A program made the position numbers and the translations under genes. From Plectrocnemia conspersa (lineage: Eukaryota; Arthropoda; Insecta; Trichoptera; Polycentropodidae), in assembly GCA_009617715.1 (NCBI GenBank), contig VTFK01000052.1:1256134-1320133 (forward strand): a stretch of 64,000 nt of DNA, written 5' to 3'. Below, piece after piece: positions 1 through 12,282 of the stretch; within the stretch, counting starts at the first letter, position 1; each line of letters starts with the position of its first letter. The notes beneath the pieces were generated by a model. It worked only from the letters and a program-made list of their open reading frames with translations. It ran no database searches and had not been told where the DNA came from.

Positions 1-503
1 AATACATAATTTTCAATTTTGATTGACTAAATAATCGGTAGCTGAAGCACCCTCACAACTGTTTTATTGCTATTAATTAAATGTGACGAAAACGCCCATA
101 CAGTGTCTCTATATGCGGCAGTCATGAGTACGACTAAGTGTGAAATGAAATTAATTTGCTCGCTCGCATGTTGAAAACCACTGAACCGAATGATTAGCAG
201 GTGTAAATTTGACTGCTTGCGTGCGTTCATGTGACCAGCTATACATTACATTATGTTAAACACAATGCCAGTATTAATGTTAATTGCACACATACGATGC
301 TGATCTAAGCTTAATCGAATGTATAATATAATCAGATATATATATATTATTTAAAGTAATAAGAACTTACTGTTTGATATTTCGGCATTGATACTCTAGC
401 TATGATCACGAAATTTCAACAACTGCCGCTCTCGTCCTTGACCTTGTCATATCATATAAATATATGATTGTGGTGGGTCCGGAAAAATGATGTTCGGCAT
501 GAG

Positions 504-757
504 CAGAGTTTTGTGTCTATGGGGGGGCGGGCCGCCCCGGGCGGCACTTGCTTGGGAGCGGCATATTCGCGATGGAATCGCCTAGTATGATTCTTAACCC
601 TGAATGCACTAAAACATATATAAATCCGCTAATAACAAGAACTTAATAATAACCAATTAATTATTTTAAGAAATGCTGATTTTATGATCCTGCAAAAAAT
701 GGGGCGGTAATTTTAAGGATCGCCCTGAGCGGCATATACCCTAGCTACGCCACTGTT
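504..757 (-). mobile_element. short GC-rich MITE with a CAGTGGCGTAGC terminus
   Basis: Read on the - strand from 757, the sequence begins CAGTGGCGTAGCTAGGGTAT, a terminus widespread among animal DNA transposons. The other end, near 504, reads CAGAG...CTATGGGGGGG and looks like a decayed version of the same terminus. Both ends continue into GC-rich GGGCGGC/GAGCGGC blocks, while the middle is AT-rich with no coding. I could not find a target duplication. It is an old non-autonomous element; its superfamily is not determined. Confidence 0.5.
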
Positions 758-1639
758 TGTGTCACATTTTGGTATTCTGTTTCTCAGTTTGCAATGCATC
801 TATTTGATTGTCATATATAGACTTTTATTTGAACTTTTCCATTGAAAAATTAGTCTGATCTTTTCTGTGACACAGAAATCCTTATTTAAAACCATTTGAC
901 TGAAGCGCGACCGGCCTGCCGACAGAGGAGGGAGAGGTAACAAATTCCCGGGGCCCGTTCTCCTTGAGGGGAACGGGCCCTCATAGCAAGAATATATTTA
1001 TAAAAACTCATAGCAAGAATATATTTATAAAAAAAGTTAAAACCGACCTCAATTAATGAATCTGAACTAAACTACAGTAGTTTGAGATGTACCTATATAC
1101 TGATGTACTTCATGTATAAGTACCTTTAACCCTTTTTTATACATATAAGGAACGGGACATAACTTCAAAAGCACCTACTTTCTAGATAGTACTTTCACAA
1201 TAAACATTATTAATTTTTTTGCAAATCATTGTTGACTTTTAAAAAATATTTGACTTGTGAGAAAATATTCAAAGAATGTCAATTAGTAGCAGTAAATTTA
1301 GGTATTTGATCTGAAATTTCAGATCGAATACCTGAGAAAGAAGCAAAATCATCAACAGCACCAGTTTTTATAGACTATATTATCGGTAATTTGACAACTG
1401 GATTTAATGCAGCAAAATAAATAAATAATACATTTATTTTTTTAAATAATTAATTTCAGTTAAATTATTTTGAAATACATTTTCACCAGTAGATTTATAT
1501 TTTAACGAGTGAAAATATAAATTATCTGGCAGATGATTTCAACTTTTATATATATAGTAATATATATTAACATACTTATCGTTATTTATTTACATCCGAT
1601 GTATAAATGTTACAGCGAATGTTATTTTTTGGTATAGCT
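758..1639. other. non-coding interval with a hairpin and a 27-bp tandem duplication
   Basis: No gene is visible. Two small structures stand out. At 951-980 a 10-bp perfect stem (GGGCCCGTTC / GAACGGGCCC) encloses a 10-base loop. Immediately after it, at 981-1034, a 27-bp unit beginning TCATAGCAAGAATATA occurs twice in tandem, the copies differing only at the last base. The rest is AT-rich sequence with no recognisable feature. Confidence 0.6.
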
Positions 1640-2480
1640 ATATTTTTATTAGTTGTCTAAATACATATTCACCAGTAAATATATATTTATACTAGCAAAA
1701 ATATAATTTAATTGAGAGGCGCTAATATGCTGCTCTAAAATGCATATAAAACTCAATCGTCTACTAATTAGTTTTAGAACTTTTATTAGGTCAAGTCCAA
1801 AATACAAACTCTCAGGAGAAAATAAGCAGAGGAATAAGTACAGACAGACATCGCGTCTGCATTTCGATATTACACTATGTTTTAAAAATATGATAGTTAT
1901 CAATACCAATTTTACTATGGACTTTTAATACTATAGGGCTGATCAAAGTATATTCAAACCGAATTTTGGTCAATAAGAGAGCGCAAAAACAATTATCACT
2001 TCTCAGAAGGCAAAAATTCACGTCAAAAGCAATAAAATCGTGACGGCGACGTCGTAGTGGGAACGCTCGGGAACGAGCGGAATTGTTTTTGCGGCTGACG
2101 ATTTTGACTTCTGAGAAGGGATAATTGTTTTTTGCGCTCTCTTATTGGACAAAATTCGGTTTAGATGTGATTTATTCGATTCTCACTCATAATATTACTA
2201 TAAAAAGTATTAATATAAACGCTTGATAATTGAGCATTTTCAACGCGATGGCACGGTTTTATTGCTTTTGACCTGGACTGAAAATTCACTACATGGCAAC
2301 ACTGTGCAACAATTAAATATTTATATAATTAAAAATTTTTAATGCCAAATTATTATATTTCGCAATATGATTTCAGAAAATATGTCCTCGCAATTCATAT
2401 TTATTTGTAGCATAGAAAGGATTAACTCGTACCTAATATTATTTATTCAAGAAATTATATTTTGTTGTTAAAAAATAATA
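1640..2480 (+). repeat. dispersed repeat family A, copy 1 (with internal hairpin MITE)
   Basis: An ~840-bp stretch that recurs in inverted orientation at 24165-25030. Partial copies lie near 39310-39480, 43975-44150, 48360-48720 and 63780-63850. Inside it, 1957-2163 forms an imperfect hairpin: arms starting AAACCGAATTTTGGTCAATA and running through GAGAGCGCAAAAACAATTAT face each other across about 100 bases. Short open frames on both strands here are by-products; no protein is recognised. The hairpin core looks like a MITE nested in, or forming part of, a larger unit. The family is unnamed here. Confidence 0.7.
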
Positions 2481-2998
2481 AATCACTGTTTTCCCATTCT
2501 ATTTTTTTTAGTCACAACGTAAACTTTATATTTTTGTCTTGTGTTGTATATTAATAAAGTTGTGAATAAAACATCTAAATCTCTCTTTTCGTGTACAGGA
2601 AAAACTTCGTCAACATATCTAAGTCTTTTAGTTGCTCTTTTTAAAGCTTACGCTACAAAAAATTCAATGAACAGATTAGCAATACTGCTGCTATTTCAAC
2701 TTGTTTATAGAAATCTCCTTTGTGAATAAAATACGTGGAGTTAAGACATTACTTTGTCAATGTAGTCGAGAGATTCCACAATATCTGTGAATAGTGAGGT
2801 GACAGCTAACCTAACCAAAGGGTCCTGATTGTCTGATATCATTTATTTTAAATAAAATAAAAAATAATAATAACTTTAAAAATGACACGTACTTATGCCA
2901 TACAACCGAAAAGTTACAGAAAATAGCAAAAGACCTGACCTATTTTTTAATCTAAAAACGAAATTTGTAATCAAAGTAATGAAAAAGTACCATATGAC

Positions 2999-3648
2999 TA
3001 GGGATTCCATTCCCGGGCCAAATTTTTGATCCCGGGATTTCGGTATTGCAATTAGTCGATCCCGGGATCCCGGGACCAGTCCCGGGATAATTTTGATGTT
3101 ATTATATCGATAAAAATAATTTAAAATGAATAATACAATATTTTTTTACATCCGTTTTTTATAACGTACAATGTATAAAGTACGTATAATTTTAGTCTTG
3201 GACTTAAAATAGAAAAAATATAATAAAAAAAAAAAAAAAGGGAAGGTCTTATTTATTTATTTGAGAAGATAAAAAATGAACTTTTGAAAATGATTGTACA
3301 TATGTACATTCATAGACACAATTAATGGAAAACATTATTTTGGAAAAAAACTCACGAAGTAACATCAAAGCATCAAGCGTTTTATCATTTAGCCTTGATC
3401 TGATTTTGGTTCCTAAGCAGCCTGCAGCTGAAAAAGCACGTTCAGACTCACAGCCTCAAAGATTCACAGATGACACGTGCAGCTCGCACAAGTTTGTATA
3501 CGAAATATAACGATTTTGTCAATAATAATTCGATTGTTCTTGATAAATCAATCAATCCAAAAAATTCGGGATTATGTTTTATAATCCCGGGACTCATCGG
3601 GTATTGAAAATCGTTCGGGATCCCGGGATCCCGGGATTGGAATCCCTA
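2999..3648 (-). mobile_element. internally deleted hAT transposon with perfect 8-bp TSD
   Basis: The element starts TAGGGATTCCA and ends TGGAATCCCTA, with further CCCGGGATCCCGGGA-type subterminal repeats at both ends. It is flanked by the identical octamer CATATGAC (2991-2998 and 3649-3656), the 8-bp target duplication typical of hAT elements. On the - strand, about 3465-3325, a reading frame still shows the hAT C-terminal dimerisation region (SERAFSAAGCLGTK, then RSRLNDKTLDALMLLR). Only that tail of the transposase survives, so the 650-bp copy is non-autonomous. The intact target duplication suggests a fairly recent insertion. Confidence 0.9.
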
Positions 3649-3656
3649 CATATGAC

Positions 3657-4440
3657 CAATCAAAATAGGTTTAATTGATCAGTTTTTATTTGGCAATGGA
3701 ATGTAATTGATAAAGTTGTGAAAAAAAATTGTGCAACAGATTCTTATATTACTTTTGAGTTAATACCGTAATGTAATATATTAATATAATTAACGTATTA
3801 TTTCTTCATATGAATTGTTGATAGATTTCAACGTGCTACTTAGCTTTTGTAAATGGAAGGGTTTGCGTATCGCGCCTTTTCATATTCTCATTTCTTTTGC
3901 CCACATTCATCATTTCTTTTGCCCACATTCATCATGCGTTTTTAAATAAATTATATAGAAATACAATATAGTTATATTTTAAATCTACAACCAAATGTTT
4001 AAATTTGCTTTTGCATTGTCTCATATAAATAAACTTATTTTTTATATATATCTCAATTCCTTCTCTAATATTTTTTTGTGTCAAAATTAAATACATGATT
4101 AAATTACGCTGCAAATAAATTGTTAGTTGTTGAAAATAGTAATTTAACTTTAATAATATTTTTTTATTTGTTTTTAAATAAATTATATTTAAATACTTAG
4201 TTAGATTTTTAACAAAGTGCTTAAATATTTATCAATTGCTTCTCTAATATTTTTAACTTCAATCAAAAATTACACAAGAAATAAATCACATGCAAATAAT
4301 TACACAGCAAAAAAATATACAAGTAATAAATTACAGGTGGTAATAATGATGTGTATTTTTTTCCTGTGTTTTTTTGTGTTTGCTGATGCCAAATTAAATT
4401 ATTAATAGCGTTATTGTGTTATATTTTATCACTTATCCCT
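3657..4440. other. non-coding AT-rich interval
   Basis: I see nothing functional here. Short open frames are random products of AT-rich sequence. A direct duplication of a short TTTCTTTTGCCCACATTCATC phrase occurs around 3891-3933. Confidence 0.5.
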
Positions 4441-4790
4441 TTAGCGCGCAAAGGGCAAAATCGGTCGATATATCGACCGACGACATTACGGTCTATAATT
4501 CAATACCTATCAATAATAAAATCATCCTTAGCATCAAAATATGTCGTCGAGGAAGCTCTTTGGTTGATATATCGACTATATGAAATGAAGTTTTTGCTAT
4601 CGGCCAAAAAACGATAAAATCAAAAATCAAAATAAAACATTGCAAAGAATTATTTTTTATTATTATTTCTTTATATGTAATATATTTCAAACAATAAATT
4701 ATATTTTCGTGCCATTATTTGATCATTTATTATATAATAAATATATTCTTAAAATATGACCCTAAGTGGGCAATGGTCGATATATCAACC
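4441..4790. repeat. cluster of GATATATC-centred palindromes
   Basis: A perfect 20-bp palindrome, TCGGTCGATATATCGACCGA, lies at 4461-4480. Related sites follow at about 4564-4580 (GGTTGATATATCGACT) and 4771-4790 (GGTCGATATATCAACCGA). The outer two are preceded by GGGCAAAAT or GGGCAAT, so the 340-bp block looks like a repeat unit with its end motif in direct orientation. Similar dyads recur at 14191-14206 and 14224-14241. No coding is present. Confidence 0.55.
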
Positions 4791-4799
4791 GACAAAAAT

Positions 4800-6840
4800 T
4801 TCCAATTTTCCAAAAAAAAAAAAAAAAATTTTAATTTTTTTTATCAAAATTACTTTTTATAAAGTAATTTTTCAATCCTTTATTCCAAAATAATTTATGC
4901 AAAAATAATTTTAATTTAGAACGTTATATTTATTATAAATATGATAATAATTTAACGTTCTGATTTTCATACACAATTGATTACATTTCCTGAGACATTT
5001 CACATATGAATCAGCAAACAATTTCTGATGCATTCGAATGAATAATTAAACGCGATGCCAACGAATCCACATTTGAGCAATTATTGATTCATAGATACTA
5101 CATATTCGAACAATTAAACAATTAATAAATCATCGCATCACACGATTGACAGAGCAAATGAGTAATTTCAGGCAGATAACCGCCTAGTCTATTTACATAT
5201 GTGTAAATATCTCGAAATATCGTAATTACGAATTCCACGTGAAGCTATGTATATTAAAATTAACTACGACCATTTTAGATTAATATTTAACAAACATTAA
5301 ATTTTAATAAATTATTTATTAACAACTTTTGTGATTAATCCAATAATTAAATTATCAACGATCCTGTTTGTAAAAACCATAAATCAGCAATTAAAAAATC
5401 AGTTTTACTTTCACTTAGATTTTCAGATCCGGTTTTCGAGCTTAACTCTATCTTTGCGACATTTTGAAAAGTTTACGTCGCAGCGACAATTATTGTAATT
5501 TATTAATAATTTATAATCCTAATATAATCCCTTACTAAATATGAATTCATGCTAAAAATGGTTTTAGATTTTTTTTTAAATTATTGGAAACTATACAACT
5601 GAAAACTGCGTGAAATTGTATATCAAAAAAGTTTTAAATTGTTGTACATTGTTATTTTTAAATGCACCAATCTGTCGACGCAGCTATCAAAGTATTACTT
5701 GTATGTAACATAAAAGTTTATTTGGCATACAATTTTCCGGTTTACTTGTAGCGAAAATTTACGGTCGTTTGCAATATATATATATACAGTACTGGCGTGT
5801 ATATTAGATAGACGGACAACACAAAACGCAAATTGGCAACTCCTGTCATGCACTGCGCAAAAGCCAAACGAGGGGTAATTTTTTTTAAATACCCTTTAGG
5901 GGGCGATGATTTTACAGCCCAAAAAGTATGTTCTGTGCAAGCAATTGAGATAATTGTAGAGCGCATCGTATTGAGATAATTGTATGGTGTTTATTCATAT
6001 TGCAAAGTGACAAACAGCACAAGTATTTTGACAACCCTCAGAGTTAACAATAGGTGAAAACTAATTTGTTGTAAATCATTTAATGGTATTTTATAATAAA
6101 AATAATTTAATTAAATAAAAAAAATCTTATATCGATACTAATAGAATGAAGATCAATTATCATAAGTGAGGTAATATGAGTTACTAAAATATAAAAATTG
6201 AGACTTCAAAGTCTAATATAAAATTATCATTCGTTTCAGATTCGGTATTAGTGAGCTTTTTGCTTTTCAAGAGGAAATTTTAAAATTATATATACAACGT
6301 ATGTAAAATAATTAGTGCCTTGCTAAAGGCAACTCTGCTTTAAATTTATACGTGCATATAATTTCCAGCGAGGAATTATTTCCATTTCTCAGTATACCAT
6401 CAAACGCGTGGATTTACAGCAGAACTTCTTTGGAGCTACCTGAAATAATTAAATTATTATTTACATCGTTACGTAAACGTGAATTCTAGAATATGGGCTA
6501 CTTTTAATTGCGTTCTAACCGCATCAGATATTGTACATGAATATGGTATTAATTAAATTCGCAAGCACATGTTACAAATAGTATATTTTATTATACACTG
6601 ATATGTTCCATACCCTGCTTAAAACATGCACCTACATTGTACATAAAAATATTTAACATGAAAATGAACACAATATTAACAATATAATATTACACACACC
6701 ATTTTGAATTATAAATTTATTCAATTCAATATATGTGGTGTACTTTAAAATATGAATATAAAATACACAACATTTTTTAAAAAGTGGGTCATAGATCAAC
6801 CTTTGACTTTTCAATTATATGACGTGATTTTTTCGGCAGC
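4800..6840. other. non-coding AT-rich interval
   Basis: No gene, RNA gene or clear transposon is recognised over about 2 kb. A small duplication (ATTGAGATAATTGTA at about 5944-5958 and 5970-5984) and the slightly GC-richer patch around 5820-5990 hint at an old repeat, but nothing can be named. Confidence 0.5.
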
Positions 6841-7794
6841 CGGTCAAAAAAGCGTGCGTCAAATGAGCGCCGTCATATAAGCGCTGCATTATAAGCGCTG
6901 CGTCATAAGAGCGTTGACCAAAGTAGCGCTGTAACAAAATAGCGTGCGTTAAATGCGCAGAGAGTCATATGAGCGTTTGACAAAAGAAAGCACGTCATAA
7001 GAGCGGAAAAATACTTGGAGAATATCAAGTAATGAATATTTTAGGAATTAGGTATATAAAATATAAGTAAATTGTGAGAAATTTACAAAGAATTAAAATT
7101 CACGAGATATAGGCTGTAAAATTAGTATTTTATGTGCCAGAGCGTAATGACGATTAAAATGATTAGTCAATGAAAACATTATTATTTATTAATTATAACA
7201 TACATTCGAAAGTATGGCTTCCCATCCCCATACGTACGATATACATATATTTTGTACTAAAATGAAACGCTGATTTTAAATTTATCATTAGATTTGTTCG
7301 GTAGTGTTTCATTAAATTGACAAATATATATCTACTCTACCTGCAATGAATGCATAAAGTTTAAGGCAGGTATAGACCTTTTTTTGCTATTTGACGCCAT
7401 ACCTTTTTTTGCTATTTGACGATAAACAGTTGGTTGGTTTTTGGGTATATATTTTATACGACTACACTCTATCTCGAATAACGACTGAGTACGAATATTA
7501 TATAATATATTTCAGTTAATTAAACGATTATTGTTTTATATATTAAACTGTAAGAACATTAATCTATCATTAATCATACACATATGACATATGTTTGTAT
7601 ATCGAAAATTTAGGTTAATTTAGTATTTTAATGAATTATTGTGTTTAGTATACATACATACTATAGAGACAATTCAATTGGTCAAAATGGGCGATGGTCT
7701 TTTGGGCGATACAATAAAAATGCATTACAAATAAATGTGATGCAAATCATGATCTTATAATTAATTAAATAATTAACATAATTTAATACATATT

Positions 7795-7798
<4 letters not shown>

Positions 7799-7880
<82 letters not shown>
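7799..7880. repeat. (TA)n microsatellite, about 41 units
   Basis: An uninterrupted TA dinucleotide tract of about 82 bp in the centre of the foldback-like element. Apparent Tyr-Ile frames on the - strand are artefacts of the tract. Confidence 0.95.
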
Positions 7881-7886
<6 letters not shown>

Positions 7887-8133
7887 CGTACATACAAAAA
7901 TATAAGTAATATTTTTTAGAAAAGAATTGAAAGATGAAAACATTATTCGGTCTAAAAAAAATATAATATACATACATAAGATATATGTATATATTTACTT
8001 ATCATTTGTGCATATTTAATCATAAAATATCACTTAAACAGTTTGATTTTTTTTATTCAAGAATTTAAGAGAGTTACCCGATATCATAAAACACTTAGGC
8101 TTAAGTCGGTAATTTTATTATAAATACCTACCT

Positions 8134-8990
8134 GATAAATGTTTATAGTGGGCCCTTACGCGAATTTTTTTTATGTTTTGAGCCTTGGAAACTACTGTGA
8201 GAACAAACTTTTGGAATTTCCAAAAATCGGATATTTTACAGTTATCTATTTTAAATTAGATAGGATAGTTATATATAAATATAATAACACAGAACTAGCG
8301 CTGATAAGTGTTTATCGTGGAGTTTGCCATTTACGCGATTTTTTTATATTTTGCGACTTATAAATTACTGTGAGAACAATCTTTTGGAATTTCCAAAAAT
8401 CGCATATTTTACCGTTATCTATTTTAAACTGGATAAGGTAGTTATATATAAATATAATAACCAAGAAATAGCGCTGATAAATGTTTATCATGGATTTGGC
8501 CCTTATCGTGAAATTTTTTTATGTTTTGAGAATAAACTTTGGGAATGTACAAAAAATCGCATATTTTACAGTACAATTTAAAGTTAAAGAGAATAAACAT
8601 ATTTAAACACTAATCAAAATAATAAATATAACAAATTATAACAATGTATATACACATATACATACATACATACATATACAAATATACATACATAAACATA
8701 TACACACATTTTTCTATGAATTTAAAAACACAAGTTTTATGATTTTTTTTTAAAAATATTAATATTTTTAAATTAGATAGGATAAGCTTAGATAAATATA
8801 ATAACCCAGATCTAGGGCTGATAAGTGTTTATCGCGGTTTTTGCCCTTAACGCGAATATTTTTTATGTTTTGAGCCTTGGGAATTAGTGTGAGAATAAAC
8901 TTTAGGAATTCACAAAAATTGCATTTTACAGTTATCTATTTAAAGTTAGATAGGGTAGTTATATATAAATATAATAGCGCTCAGTATACT
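8134..8990. repeat. ~170-bp tandem satellite inside the foldback-like element
   Basis: Units begin GATAAATGTTTAT or GATAAGTGTTTAT and contain TGTGAGAA, TTTTGGAATTTCCAAAAATC, TTACAGTTATCTATTT and a TTATATATAAATATAATA tail followed by TAGCGCT. Units lie at 8134-8302, 8303-8474, 8475-8581 (partial) and 8820-8990, with a unit tail at about 8763-8819. The 180 bp between the third and fourth units is unrelated AT-rich sequence. Open frames across the units look like proteins only because the repeat happens to stay open; I do not regard them as genes. Confidence 0.85.
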
Positions 8991-11934
8991 TTTGAATTTT
9001 TACTGAAAACGTTCGCAAAAAGTTTCGTTGCGTCTTTGAAAAGTATAAAAAAAAAATACCACGAATGACTTACAACTATCTATAAGGATTAATCTTCTTT
9101 ATAGATAACAATTTAATCTATAACAGTTTCTAAATGTGCGTGCCGCCAAATAGTTTTTGGAGCTTAACAAATATGAAACATAAGGGAAAAAATATGATAT
9201 CGATAACCAGGTAAAAAAAGGCAAGGACCCGGACAAAATATTAGAATATTAGACAGATTACTATTTTTTTCTAACTGTTCTATTTGTATAAATACTACCC
9301 GTTTTGAAATGGACAAAGCACGAAATTCACAAAAAAATACTTTTATCGTAATCGCGAAAAATTAAAGTCTCTAGGAATAACACATTAAAACTAAATATCA
9401 GACTAAAAAAGTATTTAAAAAAAAAATCAAACTGATTCACCAATTACTACTTTAGTTTTAATATCGTAAAAATAATTTTAAACAATTGCGTATCGTCCGT
9501 GTCATTCACCAATGTCATGCATTGTTATGCACCTGGACAGCGGTGAATTTTTTTTTGTAAAGTGTTACAATTAGGTATTTAAAAAATCATAGCTAACTTC
9601 CTTTTTGATAATTATATAATATGATTAAAATGAATTTAGCAAAATTAATGTTTTACCCCTTTGCAATCACATTTATTTTCAGATTATTTTTTTTTATCTT
9701 ACACTTAGCTCTTAAAATTTATATTGTGCTTGTTTTCGACTTTCACGATAAAATGTAGTTGTCTAAAATAAATGAAAAAAAAAGGTCGGACGACCTTTGT
9801 ATACCTGCCAAGTCGAGTTGATAATTATTTGTCAATTTAATGAAACATTACAGAACAAATGTAATGATAAATTCAAAATCAGCGTTTTATTTTAGTAAAA
9901 ATATATGTATATCGTACGTATGGGGATGGGGAGCCATACTCGAGTATGTACGTAATAATTAATAAATAATAATGTTTTCATTGACTAATTATTTTAATCG
10001 TCATTACGCTCTGGCACATAAAATACTAATTTTACCACCTATATCTCGTGAATTTTTATTTTTTTAAATTTCTTACAATTAACATATATTTTGTATATTC
10101 CTAATTCCTAAAATATTCATTACTTGATTTTCTTTAAGTATTTTTGCGCTCTTATGACGTGTTCTCCTTTGTCAAACGCTCATATGGCTGTCTGCGCATT
10201 TGACGCACGCTATTTTGTTACAGCGCTACTTTGGTACGGAAACAGACGCAAAGATAGCAACTTATGACGCAGACAGCGCTTACAAAGGAACAGCGCACTT
10301 CTCTTTTACTAAGTTGTATAACGCTTTAAACCCTTTTGACGCACGCCCATTTTGTCCGAACGCTCATTAGCAAAATATAGATGATAGATCGAAAATTACA
10401 TATGAAATGACCGCGCATTTTTTTATGATAGGGATGGCTGGCGAAGTTAAAACAAAAGCAGATATTTCATACATGAAATTCCTTCCTATATTTGTACATT
10501 TTTATATCCACTCAAACAAATTTTTATTCAAATATTCCACAAAATACGCTTCACTAAACATTGGTGTTAAATAATTGCAATAAGTAAGTCTCTAGAGCTA
10601 TATTTAAATAAAAAACACACGTGAAGTGTATGTTTTAAAAAAAACACATTTTCATTGGAAAATATTGTAAATGTTATTTTTTTCTATTACCAACTAAAGA
10701 TAGGTTGTACTATACGATATAATAATAATTAAAATGTGTCGACAGGTGTTTTTTAAATCAAACATGATTTATATTTTTATAAATATCAATCACTGAATTA
10801 TACTTCTGATCCATCAAAAAAGGAACAATTTTAGGTGACGGAAATTTCAACGAGGGTTGAGACAAATATCTCGAAAAAGCGTGGATGTTAGACTACAACC
10901 CGAGCAAACTCACAAGAACAAATCTGGCGTAAAAACGATGATTTTAATTAGGTATATATTTTTTACCTTCAAGTATTCTATAAAAATGTTTATAAAGGGA
11001 CGATTTCAAAGGGACGGCAAAAATATTACTTGATACTTTAGAATTTAGACCGTTACTATTCGCTTATTGACAATCGATTTCCTAGGAATGACATTACTGC
11101 AGCTTTTACTGATGTTAAGGCACTGTATTTTTTTTATTTTACATCAAAATAAAGTAAAACATTTGAAAATCTATTTGATAAATATACTAGCTTGCAACAA
11201 CACACCGGACCGTTGCAATTATGATTACACAAAGAAGAAAATATCATACGCCATTAGGGGATCTGTGACAAAACAAACCGGGAATTCTATGCATTTTGCT
11301 TTGTCAACGCCAGGGACTTTAAAAAAAATATTTTGTATTTTCACGATAAAGTTTTATTTTATAAAATATAACTGGCAAAATAAAATTATATAAAGTTACC
11401 CACGGAACATATAACAAAACACTGTACGTGTAATTTATATAAAATTTAAGTATAAGTTTGTTCTTTGACTTTGAGTCAAATACATTCTTTGTTGCATAAA
11501 CTACAAATTTTTAACTCATACATAACAAATTTCAATATGTTATTATATATTGCTATTTATTTTTTATTATTTTATAAGACTTGCTTAAACTATTAATTTC
11601 GGTTACTATATATATATATAACATAAATAAATATTTTTTAAATCTAACCAAAATGAAAATTATTGCATTCATTACTAAACGAACATCTTTAATGCCTACC
11701 TATCTACATATCCTTTAAGCATTTCCCAACCATTTGGAAAACCGCTATAATTTATCCGAAAAAAAATCGTCATTCAGTAAAATATTAGAAGAAATTTATT
11801 AAGCGTTTAAAATAATATTTAGGAAATAAAATCATTAACGAACAGTTTTGTATTTGCGAAAATCACTCTACAACAAATCAAATTAATAATTTAAAGTAAC
11901 ATTTATGCATTAATTTTAATATAAAAAAGTGTTC

Positions 11935-12282
11935 GAGTCTTTTAATGTTAGATATAGAAAAAACTTTCGACACAGTTATGGCATTACGGTTTGATTTATA
12001 AACTATACAAATTCAAAGCACCCGACTATTTGCTACGCTTAATACGCTCATTCATGAGAAGTGGAGGCAATGTTGTTTCACTTAAAAATAAACACTCGAT
12101 ACCGCGTAAAATTCCAGTTGGAGTTTCTCAGGGTTTTTCTTTATCTTACAAACGAACGATATACCAAAAATAAAAATATAGGCATTTATTACACTGACGA
12201 TACAGTTATTTTAATAATTACTTATGATTTAAACCAATCGCGAATAAATTATAAAAATATTTTTATGGGTAGAAAATTATAA
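11935..12282 (+). pseudogene. jockey-type reverse transcriptase remnant
   Basis: Frames read in order give pieces of a non-LTR reverse transcriptase. LDIEKTFDT is the motif A region (11945 onward). WHYGLIYKLYKFKAPDYLLR leads into a segment with PVGVSQGFSLS (motif B, usually GVPQGSxLSP). IGIYYTDDTVILI is the motif C region, with the YADD box altered to YTDD. Frame changes separate the pieces, and the element is truncated on both sides. It is a dead fragment on the same strand as apterous but upstream of that gene. Confidence 0.75.

Larger units (their letters stand above)
6841..10358. mobile_element. foldback-like element with ~540-bp terminal inverted repeats
   Basis: The left arm (about 6841-7375) and right arm (about 9799-10358) are inverted copies of each other over more than 500 bp. 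They match from the outer CGG(T/A)CAAAA...GCGTGCGTCAAA to the inner GGCAGGTATA. The outer part of each arm consists of short repeats of the type CGTCATAWRAGCG. The inner part includes an almost identical stretch with CCCATCCCCATACGTACGATAT. The 2.4-kb centre holds a (TA)n tract and a ~170-bp satellite array instead of a transposase gene. Long arms with internal subrepeats resemble foldback or Galileo-type elements, but superfamily and target duplication are not resolved. Confidence 0.75.

Noticed and set aside
1..503. Short - strand frame at 27-230 as a gene
   Set aside because: No domain, no splice context and ordinary AT-rich composition; nothing else is visible in this first 0.5 kb.
7773..7977. 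Overlapping - strand frames rich in Tyr-Ile
   Set aside because: They are translations of the (TA)n tract.
8139..9068. Three similar + strand open frames of 60-85 codons
   Set aside because: They are reading frames through a ~170-bp satellite; the likeness between them is the repeat itself.
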